Assembly (NCBI GenBank): GCA_048497495.1
Contig: JAFHCF010000219.1
Location: 1-38,460, forward strand
From: JAFHCF01 sp048497495
GTDB lineage: Bacteria > Pseudomonadota > Alphaproteobacteria > Rhizobiales > Ancalomicrobiaceae
Length of the DNA stretch: 38,460 bases
Reading direction: 5' to 3'
This document shows positions 24,129-31,668 of the stretch, in pieces; the stretch's first letter is position 1, and each line of letters begins with the position of its first letter. The translations under genes were made by a program, and so were the position numbers. The notes beneath the pieces are model-generated. The model was not told the origin of the DNA. It did not search any database and saw only the letters and a list, made by a program, of their open reading frames with translations.

Positions 24129-25163
24129 GTGAGTGACGAGGAGGGCGGCGGGCGCGCCGGACCGCGGACCATCGACGAGATCGCCGCCGCCACCGGCTTC
24201 TCGCGCACCACGGTGCGCTTCGTCGTCGCCGGCCAGGGCGAGCGTCACCGCATCAAGGCGGAGACCCGGGCGCGGATCGAGGCTCATGTCGCCGCCCACG
24301 GGCTCGTCGTCAATCATGCCGCCCGCAGTCTCAAGACCCGCCGCAGCGAGGCGGTCGGACTGGTGGTGCCCGATCTCGCCAACGCCTTCTTCGCCACCCT
24401 GACCGCCGAACTCGAGCAACGCTGCCGCGACAGCGGCCGGGTGTTGCTGACCGCCTCCAGCCACGAGGACCCGGCGCGCGAGGCCGAGGTGGTGGCGGGG
24501 CTGGTCGGGCGCGGCGTCGACGGGCTGGTGGTGGCGCCGTGCCGGCCGGCCGCCGCCTTCAAGGGGCTGCGGCGCGGCGGGCGTCTCCCGGTGGTGATGA
24601 TCGACCGGGCCCACGCCGACGCGCCGTTCCCGACGGTGGTCGGCGACAACGAGGCGGCGGCCCGCGCCCTCGCCGGCCGACTGATCGAGATCGCCGGCGG
24701 GCCGATCGACTTCCTCTGCGCCTGCCCGGGTCTGCCGAGCATCGCCGACCGCATCGCCGGTTTCCGCGCCGCCACGCGCGCCGCCGGCCACGGCGACGGC
24801 GAGGGCCGCATCCACACCGCCGATCGCGACGAGATCGCCGCCGGCGCCGGCCTGATGGGCGCGTTGACGACGGCGCGGGGCGGCCCGCCGCGCGCCTTCA
24901 TGTGCTCGTCGCTGCTGATCCTGGAAGGGGCGTTGCAGGAGATCGTGGCGCGTCGCGGCCGACTGCCCGGCGATCTCGTCATCGCCACCTTCGATCATCA
25001 CCCGCTGCTCGACGTCGTGCCCAACCGCATCGTCACGGTGCGCCAGGACGAGCGCGGCATCGCGGCGGAAGCCTTCGCCTGCCTCGCCGCCCAGATGGAC
25101 GGCGCCGCCGCCGTGGCGCGGCGGATCGTCGTGCCCGGCCGGCTGGTCGAGCGCGGCGCCTGA
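24129..25163 (+). CDS. LacI-family transcription regulator
   Basis: 344 residues. An N-terminal LacI helix-turn-helix (TIDEIAAATGFSRTTVRFVV) and hinge helix (VNHAARSLKTRRS) lead into a periplasmic-binding-protein-like effector domain starting AVGLVVPDLANAFF. The GTG at 24129 follows AGAGGGG; an in-frame GTG at 24063 lacks a ribosome site. It lies downstream of the kinase and isomerase genes and probably represses them in response to a sugar; TGGAAACGCTTGCC at the kinase start is a candidate operator. It ends 7 bases from the convergent ribokinase stop. Confidence 0.92.
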   Translation: MSDEEGGGRAGPRTIDEIAAATGFSRTTVRFVVAGQGERHRIKAETRARIEAHVAAHGLVVNHAARSLKTRRSEAVGLVVPDLANAFFATLTAELEQRCRDSGRVLLTASSHEDPAREAEVVAGLVGRGVDGLVVAPCRPAAAFKGLRRGGRLPVVMIDRAHADAPFPTVVGDNEAAARALAGRLIEIAGGPIDFLCACPGLPSIADRIAGFRAATRAAGHGDGEGRIHTADRDEIAAGAGLMGALTTARGGPPRAFMCSSLLILEGALQEIVARRGRLPGDLVIATFDHHPLLDVVPNRIVTVRQDERGIAAEAFACLAAQMDGAAAVARRIVVPGRLVERGA

Positions 25164-25170
25164 TCCCGCC

Positions 25171-26100
25171 TCAGCCGCCGCGTCGCGCCCGGCGCAGCGC
25201 CTCGAATTCGGCGGCGGTGGCGTAGGACGTCTGGGTGCCGGGCTTGGTCACCGAATCGGCGGCATAGAGCGCGGCATCGGCGAGCGACGCGGCGACGTCG
25301 CGGCTCTCGGCATAGAAGCGGGCGAAGGCGCCGATGAATGCGTCGCCGGCACCGGTGGTGTCCTTCGGCGTCACCTTCACCGGGGCGACGCGCGAGATCC
25401 CGGCCGCGTCGACCACCAGCGCGCCGGCCGCGCCCAGGGTGACGATCACCGTGCGCAGCCCCTTGTCGACGAGCGAGCGGGCGGCGGTGATCGCTTGCCC
25501 CTCGTTCGTCACCGGCAGGCCGGTCAGGAGCGCCAACTCGGTCTGGTTGGGGGTCAGGAAGGTCACCTTGGTGACCACGTCGAGATCGAGGGGCGCCGCC
25601 GGCGCCGGATTGAGGATGGTCTCGATGCCGCGCGCCCGGGCGAATCGAATCGTATGATAGACGGTCTCGAGCGGGATCTCGAGCTGCAGCAGGATCAGGT
25701 CGCAGCCGGCGAGATCCTCGGCCGCCGCGTCGACGTCGGCCGGCAGGACATGGGCGTTGGCGCCCTTGACGATGAGGATCGAGTTCTCACCCGAGGGCTC
25801 GACGAAGATCGGCGCGACGCCCGAGGAGACGCCGGCGACGCGACCGACATGGGCGGTGTCGATGCCGTTGTCGCGGAAGTTGGCGAGCGAGGTCGCGGCG
25901 AAGGCGTCGTCGCCGACCTTGGAGACCAGCACCACCTCGGCACCGAGCCGGGCGGCGGCGACCGCCTGGTTCGCCCCCTTGCCGCCGCAGCCGATGCGGA
26001 AGTCGGGCGCCTCCAGCGTCTCGCCGGGCGCCGGCATGCGCGTCACGTAGGTGATGAGATCGACGTTGGTGGATCCGACGACGGCAATACGGGGGGACAT
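25171..26100 (-). CDS. rbsK: Ribokinase (PfkB family)
   Basis: 309 residues, the ribokinase length. The N-terminal substrate motif is VGSTNVDLITYV, then GCGGKGANQAVAAARLG; the C-terminal ATP/catalytic motif is DTTGAGDAFIGA, whose last Asp is the base. It phosphorylates D-ribose (or a related sugar) at O5 in the cytoplasm, feeding the pentose phosphate pathway. The start at 26100 follows TAGGAGCTC. It converges on the LacI gene and lies downstream of the PTS genes in the same direction, separated from ptsH by 178 bases with repeats and a hairpin, so it probably has its own promoter. Confidence 0.92.
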   Translation of the reverse strand: MSPRIAVVGSTNVDLITYVTRMPAPGETLEAPDFRIGCGGKGANQAVAAARLGAEVVLVSKVGDDAFAATSLANFRDNGIDTAHVGRVAGVSSGVAPIFVEPSGENSILIVKGANAHVLPADVDAAAEDLAGCDLILLQLEIPLETVYHTIRFARARGIETILNPAPAAPLDLDVVTKVTFLTPNQTELALLTGLPVTNEGQAITAARSLVDKGLRTVIVTLGAAGALVVDAAGISRVAPVKVTPKDTTGAGDAFIGAFARFYAESRDVAASLADAALYAADSVTKPGTQTSYATAAEFEALRRARRGG

Positions 26101-26148
26101 CGTTGAGCTCCTACGGCTCGGGCATACGGACACTCGGCGGCGCCCCCT

Positions 26149-26217
26149 GCCCTTCGCTTACGCTACGGGCGTTCGTCGGACCGTTCCGCCCTTCGCTCAC
26201 GCTACGGGCGTTCGTCG
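26149..26217. repeat. Two 30-bp near-identical direct repeats
   Basis: Copies at 26149-26178 and 26188-26217 differ at one base (CGCTTACG versus CGCTCACG) with a 39-base period. They share the core CTACGGGCGTTCGTCG. They lie in the ptsH-rbsK gap next to a perfect hairpin and look like members of an intergenic repeat family. Confidence 0.75.
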
Positions 26218-26219
26218 TT

Positions 26220-26244
26220 CGCGAAGGTCCGCCGGACCTTCGCG
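26220..26244. terminator. Perfect 11-bp hairpin downstream of ptsH
   Basis: Arms 26220-26230 and 26234-26244 (CGCGAAGGTCC/GGACCTTCGCG) flank a 3-base loop. Located 35 bases after the ptsH stop on the minus strand, it probably ends the ChvI-to-HPr transcript. No T run is visible. Confidence 0.5.
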
Positions 26245-26278
26245 TTCCACCTCGCCTCCGGCGCGGCGGAACCACTCC

Positions 26279-26566
26279 TCACTCCTCGAAGAACTTGTTC
26301 TCGACGAGGTCGGTGAGGGCTTCCAGGACTTCCGTCGCCTGCGGACCGCGCGCGACGACGTGGATCGCGGTGCCGATCGAGGCGGCGAGCATCATCAGGC
26401 CCATGATCGACAGGCCGCCGACCGTCTGATTGTCCTTGGAGACCTCGACCTCGGCGTCGAACTTCTCGACCGTCTGGACGAATTTCGCCGAGGCTCGGGC
26501 ATGGAGGCCGCGCTTGTTGGTGATGGCGAGATCCCGCGCGAGGCCATCCGTCACTTCACCGCCCAT
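26279..26566 (-). CDS. ptsH: Phosphocarrier protein HPr
   Basis: 95 residues. The active-site H22 lies in KRGLHARASAKFV and the regulatory serine S53 in GLSIMGLMML, the target of HPr kinase. HPr passes phosphate from EI to EIIA proteins. In alphaproteobacteria without sugar-specific EIIB/C, the HPr-EIIA(Man)-HprK set acts mainly as a regulatory relay. A GGGGAGG ribosome site precedes the ATG. It follows the EIIA gene by 62 bases. EI is not in the window. Confidence 0.96.
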   Translation of the reverse strand: MGGEVTDGLARDLAITNKRGLHARASAKFVQTVEKFDAEVEVSKDNQTVGGLSIMGLMMLAASIGTAIHVVARGPQATEVLEALTDLVENKFFEE

Positions 26567-26628
26567 TCCGCCTCCCCTGGCGCCCGATCACCGCCGGTGT
26601 CGCGCCGTCTTCGGCTCCGCCGCCGAAT

Positions 26629-27027
26629 TCAGCCCTGCAACACCTGGCTCGCGACGTTGATGTACTTGCGCCCGGCTTCCTTCGCCTCGACCACCGCCTC
26701 GAGCAGGCCGCGTTCGCAGCGCACCTTGGCAAGCTTGACCAGCAGCGGCAGGTTCATGCCGGCGACGACCTCGATCGAGCCGCCGTTCATCACCGAGATG
26801 GCGAGGTTGGAGGGCGTGCCGCCGAACATGTCGGTCAGAATGGCCACGCCGGTGCCGTCGTCGACCGACCTCACCGCATCGAGGATGTCCTGACGGCGCT
26901 GCTCCATGTCGTCTTCGGGGCCGATGCAGATCGTCGCGACCCTCTCCTGCGGTCCCACGACATGCTCGAGCGCCTTGACGAACTCCTTGGCGAGATCCCC
27001 GTGGGTCACGAGGACGAGACCGATCAT
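26629..27027 (-). CDS. PTS EIIA component, mannose family
   Basis: 132 residues, a stand-alone EIIA(Man) domain. The phosphorylated histidine is H9 in LVTHGDLA; LTDMFGGTPSNLA is the other family hallmark. There is no EIIB, EIIC or EIID nearby, so it is a regulatory rather than transport component, as is usual beside hprK and chvG in Hyphomicrobiales. GGAGC precedes the start at 27027. Confidence 0.95.
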   Translation of the reverse strand: MIGLVLVTHGDLAKEFVKALEHVVGPQERVATICIGPEDDMEQRRQDILDAVRSVDDGTGVAILTDMFGGTPSNLAISVMNGGSIEVVAGMNLPLLVKLAKVRCERGLLEAVVEAKEAGRKYINVASQVLQG

Positions 27028-27145
27028 AAAGCCGCTCCTTCGTCGAGGACGAGCAGTCCCTCGGGACCGGTCCCGCGGGCGCGACCTTGCCCCGCTTCCT
27101 CGGCAGACGCCGAAAAATGGGCGGGTCCGCGTCGAAGTTCAAGTG

Positions 27146-27643
27146 TCAAATTCGCAGCGCGCGGGATTTGTCGATCCCCGCGTCTCCCGTCCCGCCGATC
27201 GCGGCGAGCGTCGCGACCAGGCGGGGAAGCGGTGACGGGTCGTCGATCCACAGCGCGAGATGGGGCAGCGCCATGCCGCCGACCACCACGGTCAGGTCGC
27301 CGGCCACGCGGTCCGGCAGGCGGGCCGGGCAGTCGCGGACGAGGTCGACGACCAGCCCGACGACGCCCGCCCGCTCGGTCGCGAGCTCGACGATGCCGAG
27401 GCCGCGAATCTCCAGAAGCCCGGCGAGCGGCGCCGCCGCGCGGGCGATCAGGCGGCCGGACGCGGGCTCGAGCACGACCCGGTCGTCGCCGATCAGGGCG
27501 GCGTGGAGACCGAGCCGCCGCGCCTCGGCGAGAAGCTCGAGGGCGAGGCGCGACTTGCCCGAGCCCGCCGGTCCGCGCAGCAGGACGGCGCGGGCGCCCC
27601 ACAGCACGGCGGTGGCATGGGCCGTGGGGATGCCCTCAGGCAA
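27146..27643 (-). CDS. hprK: HPr kinase/phosphorylase, short alphaproteobacterial form
   Basis: 165 residues, lacking the N-terminal domain of Firmicute HprK, as is usual in this group. The Walker A motif is GPAGSGKS (24-31); GDDRVVL and the signature EIRGLGIVEL follow. It phosphorylates and dephosphorylates the HPr serine. The start overlaps the chvG end by eight bases, so the genes are co-translated. Its place between the sensor kinase and the PTS proteins suggests coupling of envelope or pH signalling with carbon status. Confidence 0.95.
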   Translation of the reverse strand: MPEGIPTAHATAVLWGARAVLLRGPAGSGKSRLALELLAEARRLGLHAALIGDDRVVLEPASGRLIARAAAPLAGLLEIRGLGIVELATERAGVVGLVVDLVRDCPARLPDRVAGDLTVVVGGMALPHLALWIDDPSPLPRLVATLAAIGGTGDAGIDKSRALRI

Positions 27644-29504
27644 GTTCGCCTCCCGGGAGCGAGACGACGAATCGGGCGCCGGCGATCGCCGGCTCGGTCG
27701 ACGCCTCGGGCGAGGCGGCGGGATCGGGCGTCGCCGGCGGCGGAGCGTCGGCGTCGGGCGACGCGGTGGGTCCCGGCCGGTTCTCCGCCCGAATGGTGCC
27801 GCGATGGGCTTCGACGATCTGGCGCGAGATCGCCAGGCCGAGGCCGGAGTTGTTGCCGAAGTCCTCGCCCTCCGGCCGGTCGGTGTAGAAGCGCTCGAAG
27901 ATGCGCTCGACCTTCTCGGCGCGGATGCCGGGACCGTCGTCGTCGACCACCACCTCGACCTTGCCGCAGGCGAAGCTCAGAGCCACGCGCACCTCGCCGC
28001 CGTCGGGCGAGAAGGAGCGGGCGTTGTCGATCAGGTTGGTGAAGACCTGGCCGAGGCGGCTGTCGTGACCCATCACCACGAAGGAGAGCTTCGGCGCGTT
28101 GGCCGGCCGGACGGTGAGGGCGACGGTCTGGCGGCGCTTGGCGGCGAGATCGTTCTGGAGCGAGACGACGGCGGTGAGAAGGGCGCGCACGTCGACCGGG
28201 GCGGCCTCCTGGCGCGCCAGTTCGGCGTCGAGGCGGGAGGCGTCCGAAATGTCGGTGATCAGGCGATCGAGGCGGCGGACGTCGTGCTGGATGACCTCCA
28301 ACAGGCGCTCGCGCGAATTGGCGTTGCGGGCGAGCGGCAGGGTCTCGACCGCGCTCCTGAGCGAGGTCAGCGGGTTCTTCAACTCGTGGGCGACGTCGGC
28401 GGCGAAGCTCTCGATCGCCTCCATGCGATTGTAGAGCGAGGTCGTCATGTCGCGCAGCGCCCGCGACAGATGGCCGATCTCGTCGGTGCGGTCGGAGAAG
28501 TCGGGGATCTCCTCGCGCGCCCTGACCGAGCGGCGGACGCGATCGGCGGCGGCGGCGAGACGGCGCAGCGGCGCGGCGATGGTGCCGGCGAGCAGGATCG
28601 ACAGGGCGACGATGACGCCGGAGGCGACGAGGAAGACCCGGATGATCGCCATGCGTTCGGCCCGGACGATGGCGTCGATGTCGCCGGCCTGGGTCGACAG
28701 CTGCAGGGCGCCGAGAAGCGCGCGGCCGCGATGGATCGGCACCGCGACGGTGACGATCATGGCGCCGGCCTTGTTGACCCGGACGATCGGCATGGCCTTG
28801 CCGGCGAGCGCCGACGCCACTTCCGGATAGTCCTTGCCGGCGGCGATGCCGAGTTCGCGGTAGACCGGCAGATCCGATCCGCCGTGCAGCCAGCGCGACA
28901 GGTTCTCGATGGTGCGGTGAAAGATACCGGCGTCGGCGGCGCGCGGCGCGGCGACCGGATCGAGATCGAAATCGCCGCGCCGATAGAGGGTGCGGCTGTC
29001 GATCACCAGGAAGCCGTCGCGATCCCAGACGCGCGCCGGGATCTTCGCCGGCGAAATGAGCCGGCGCAGGATCGGCGCCACCCGCATCGGATCGATCGGG
29101 AACTCGAGCGAGAATTCGTCGACCCCGTCCGGCTTGTCCTCGGGGCGGGAGTGATCCTCGCCGATCTCCTGCTTGAGCAGGGTGTCGAGATCGATCGAGG
29201 CGCCGCCGGTGTCGCTCTGGGCGGAGGCGGCGATCGCCGCGGCGATGATCTCGCCCTGGGTCTCGAGGCTCTCGACCCGGGCGTCGATCAGTCCGGCACG
29301 GAACTGATTGAGATAGAGGATCGCCGCCAGCAGGGTGACGAGGCCGAAGAGGTTGAGAAAGACGATGCGGCGGGTGAGCGAGGAGAAGGCCGGGGCGACG
29401 ATCCCACGGGCGACGCGGCGCAGCACGAGCCGAGGCCCGCGCAGCCATCTCATCGGACGGCGGCGGCTCGAGTTCGTGTGTGTCTCTTCGATCCGGCTCG
29501 ACAC
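27636..29504 (-). CDS. chvG: Sensor histidine kinase ChvG/ExoS
   Basis: 622 residues, GTG start. Two membrane helices (about 46-68 and 287-312) enclose a periplasmic sensor domain. HAMP follows, then the phospho-acceptor H373 in ADVAHELKNPLTSL, and the ATPase boxes (VFTNLIDNARSF, DDDGPGI, SGLGLAISRQIV). In Rhizobium, Agrobacterium and Brucella, ChvG responds to acid and host or envelope signals and phosphorylates ChvI. Odd here: a proline/alanine/aspartate-rich insert of roughly 25-30 residues interrupts the last ATPase strand region (after RAENRPG). The gene begins 7 bases after chvI. Confidence 0.95.
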   Translation of the reverse strand: MSSRIEETHTNSSRRRPMRWLRGPRLVLRRVARGIVAPAFSSLTRRIVFLNLFGLVTLLAAILYLNQFRAGLIDARVESLETQGEIIAAAIAASAQSDTGGASIDLDTLLKQEIGEDHSRPEDKPDGVDEFSLEFPIDPMRVAPILRRLISPAKIPARVWDRDGFLVIDSRTLYRRGDFDLDPVAAPRAADAGIFHRTIENLSRWLHGGSDLPVYRELGIAAGKDYPEVASALAGKAMPIVRVNKAGAMIVTVAVPIHRGRALLGALQLSTQAGDIDAIVRAERMAIIRVFLVASGVIVALSILLAGTIAAPLRRLAAAADRVRRSVRAREEIPDFSDRTDEIGHLSRALRDMTTSLYNRMEAIESFAADVAHELKNPLTSLRSAVETLPLARNANSRERLLEVIQHDVRRLDRLITDISDASRLDAELARQEAAPVDVRALLTAVVSLQNDLAAKRRQTVALTVRPANAPKLSFVVMGHDSRLGQVFTNLIDNARSFSPDGGEVRVALSFACGKVEVVVDDDGPGIRAEKVERIFERFYTDRPEGEDFGNNSGLGLAISRQIVEAHRGTIRAENRPGPTASPDADAPPPATPDPAASPEASTEPAIAGARFVVSLPGGELA

Positions 29505-29511
29505 GCGCCCG

Positions 29512-30213
29512 TCACATCTCCTTGAAGCGATAGCCGACGCCGTAGAGCGTCTCGATCATCTCGAAGTCGTCGTCGACCGCCTTGAACTTCTTCCTGAGCC
29601 GCTTGATGTGGCTGTCGATGGTGCGATCGTCGACATAGACCTGATCGTCATAGGCCGCGTCCATCAGGGCGTTGCGGCTCTTGACCACGCCGGGGCGCTG
29701 GGCGAGCGCGTAGAGAATGAGGAATTCGGTGACGGTCAGCGTCACCGGCTCGCCCTTCCAGGTGCAGGTATGGCGCTCCTGGTCCATCGACAGGGGGCCG
29801 CGATCGAGCACCTTGGCGGCGTCGGTGGGCTTGGCCGCGCCCTCGGCCTTGGCGCTGGCGCGCCGCAGCACCGCCTTGACCCGCTCGACCAGCAGGCGCT
29901 GGGAGAAGGGTTTGCGGATGAAGTCGTCGGCGCCCATCTTGAGGCCGAAGAGTTCGTCGATCTCGTCGTCCTTGGAGGTCAGGAAGATCACCGGCAACTC
30001 GGACTTCTGGCGCAGGCGGCGCAAGAGTTCCATCCCGTCCATGCGCGGCATCTTGATGTCGAAGATGGCGAGGTCGGGCGGGTTGGCCTTGAGCCCGTCG
30101 AGCGCGGAGGCGCCGTCGGTGTAGGTCTGGACCCGATAGCCTTCCGATTCGAGCGCGATGGAGACCGAGGTCAGGATGTTGCGGTCGTCGTCGACGAGGG
30201 CGATGGTGGGCAT
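29512..30213 (-). CDS. chvI: Response regulator ChvI (OmpR family)
   Basis: 233 residues from the ATG at 30213. The receiver domain starts IALVDDDRNILTSVSIALE, with phospho-acceptor D52 (FDIKMPRMD) and FLTSKDDEI; the C-terminal winged helix includes TLTVTEFLILYAL and the recognition region DDRTIDSHIKRLRKKF. Sequence is close to rhizobial ChvI. An upstream in-frame start would add 30 residues not typical of ChvI. It is the first gene of the chvI-chvG-hprK-EIIA-ptsH set. Confidence 0.96.
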   Translation of the reverse strand: MPTIALVDDDRNILTSVSIALESEGYRVQTYTDGASALDGLKANPPDLAIFDIKMPRMDGMELLRRLRQKSELPVIFLTSKDDEIDELFGLKMGADDFIRKPFSQRLLVERVKAVLRRASAKAEGAAKPTDAAKVLDRGPLSMDQERHTCTWKGEPVTLTVTEFLILYALAQRPGVVKSRNALMDAAYDDQVYVDDRTIDSHIKRLRKKFKAVDDDFEMIETLYGVGYRFKEM

Positions 30214-30473
30214 GCGGGCGTTCACTCCGAATGGTGATCCGCGCAGTTCCAGCGCCGCGAATATGCGCAAATCATGGCGCGGAGCATAGCCGAGACGCGC
30301 CATTCTCGCCAGCGGCGGGCGGTCGCGGCCGAGGCATCCCGATTTTCGTCACACGGCGGAGGGAGAGATCGCTGCACATTCCTTTCGACCAGGCCGTTTC
30401 GGTTCGGTCGGAACATAGTCTAGGCTCCGACGGTGCCCACGCCGCGAGACCCGCGCCCGGGGAGAGAAAAGCG

Positions 30474-31187
30474 ATGCCCGATCCGTCCGACTTCTCACCC
30501 GTCGACACCTCCCGTCTGCTGGTGCGCCGGGCCCGCACCGCGGCGCTGTCGACCCTCCAGCGGCGCAGCGGCCATCCCTTCGGGTCGCTGGTGACCGTGG
30601 CCTGCGAGCCCGACGGCACGCCGATCGTGCTGCTCTCCACCCTCGCCGCCCACAGCCGCAACCTCGCCGAGGATGCGCGCGCCTCGCTGCTCTTCGTCGA
30701 GGGCGGGCTCGGCGATCCGCAACAGGGCGGACGGGTGACGCTGGTCGGCCGGCTGGAGCTCGTCGAGGACGACGCGGCGGCGCGGCGGCGCTATCTCACC
30801 CGCAATCCCGACGCTGCCCTCTATGCCGGGTTCGCCGATTTCGCCTTCTTCCGGCTGGAGCTCGAGGACTGCCATCTGGTCGCCGGCTTCGGCCGGGCGA
30901 TGCGGGTGCGGCGCGAGGACCATCTCCTTTCCACCGACGGCGCCGAGGCGCTGATCGCGGCGGAGAGCCACTTGATCGCCGGCTTTGCCGCGACCCCGGA
31001 GCGGGTCGCCGCCTGGGTGGCGCGACTCGGCGCGCGCGGGGACGATTGGGCGGTCACGGGTGTCGACCCGGGCGGGATCGACCTCGCCACCACGGACGAG
31101 GAGGGGCGGCAATTCCAACGCCTGACGCTGTCGAGCCTCGCGAAGTCGCCGGAATCCCTCGAAACAGCCCTGCGCGCGTGGGATTAA
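30474..31187 (+). CDS. HugZ/pyridoxamine-phosphate-oxidase-like split-barrel protein
   Basis: 237 residues, ATG after GGGGAGAG. The N-terminal split barrel (HPFGSLVTVACEPDG...STLAAHSRNLAED...LLFVEG) is that of PNPOx-like and HugZ proteins; the C-terminal part (HLIAG...WAVTGVDPGGIDL) resembles DUF2470, found in heme-utilisation members. Its His-rich heme-binding HMNxDH motif is degenerate here (SHLIAGF), so heme degradation is uncertain; a flavin- or F420-like ligand is equally possible. Divergent from chvI, it shares a CGGnCGGAACAT box with the K+ channel gene upstream region. Confidence 0.8.
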   Translation: MPDPSDFSPVDTSRLLVRRARTAALSTLQRRSGHPFGSLVTVACEPDGTPIVLLSTLAAHSRNLAEDARASLLFVEGGLGDPQQGGRVTLVGRLELVEDDAAARRRYLTRNPDAALYAGFADFAFFRLELEDCHLVAGFGRAMRVRREDHLLSTDGAEALIAAESHLIAGFAATPERVAAWVARLGARGDDWAVTGVDPGGIDLATTDEEGRQFQRLTLSSLAKSPESLETALRAWD

Positions 31188-31668
31188 CCGTCGAGCTTGC
31201 AAGGAATTTCTTATAAACGATTCAAGGCGATAAGCATTCGATCCGACTTTCTGCACTCTTGTTTGCAGCGGGGCCGGTGTTGTATTTTGCACTCGCTCAC
31301 ATCGGTTGGATCGACAGATCGACGATCTTCCGGGACCGGAAGCTACCGTGAGCGGGATACTTCATGGATGAAGCGTCCCGGGTCGATGTCGCCTTTTCGC
31401 GGAGGGGTCTTGCCTCGAGACAGACCGGCACTCGGAATCACAGTCACGACGTCGCCGAGATCGGGCCAACCCGCCTCGCCGATGTCCGCCGGGCTCCAGG
31501 CGCCGACTTCATCGAGTGAGACTCCACCCGTCACCATGACGGCGTCCAAGCCGTCCGCCGCCGATTTTCGGCAGCGATTTCGTCTACCCCAATCGGCCCA
31601 CGCTTCTCGATGTTCGTTCTCGCGACCGAAATCGTGACCCAGAGTGCGCGCCCCGTCGGAGAATGCTG
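31188..31668 (+). promoter_or_regulatory. Long leader and promoter region of pckG
   Basis: The 481-base gap is locally AT-rich at 31188-31290 (for example TTATAAACG), with two TGCACTC copies (31252-31258 and 31288-31294), as expected for a regulated promoter. Frames crossing it on either strand have no recognisable product. Control by carbon regulators is likely for a gluconeogenic gene, but no specific operator can be assigned. Confidence 0.4.

Noticed and set aside
30405..30434. EcfG-type promoter before the HugZ-like gene
   Set aside because: GGAAC is present, but the -10 reads CGGT instead of CGTT at the right spacing, so I report only the shared box, not a sigma assignment.
31343..31549. 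68-codon minus-strand frame in the pckG leader
   Set aside because: No ribosome site or recognised domain; its composition is plausible for a protein but the evidence is too thin to call.
31197..31637. 146-codon plus-strand frame in the pckG leader
   Set aside because: Serine/arginine-rich random-looking translation in a promoter region, with no family resemblance.
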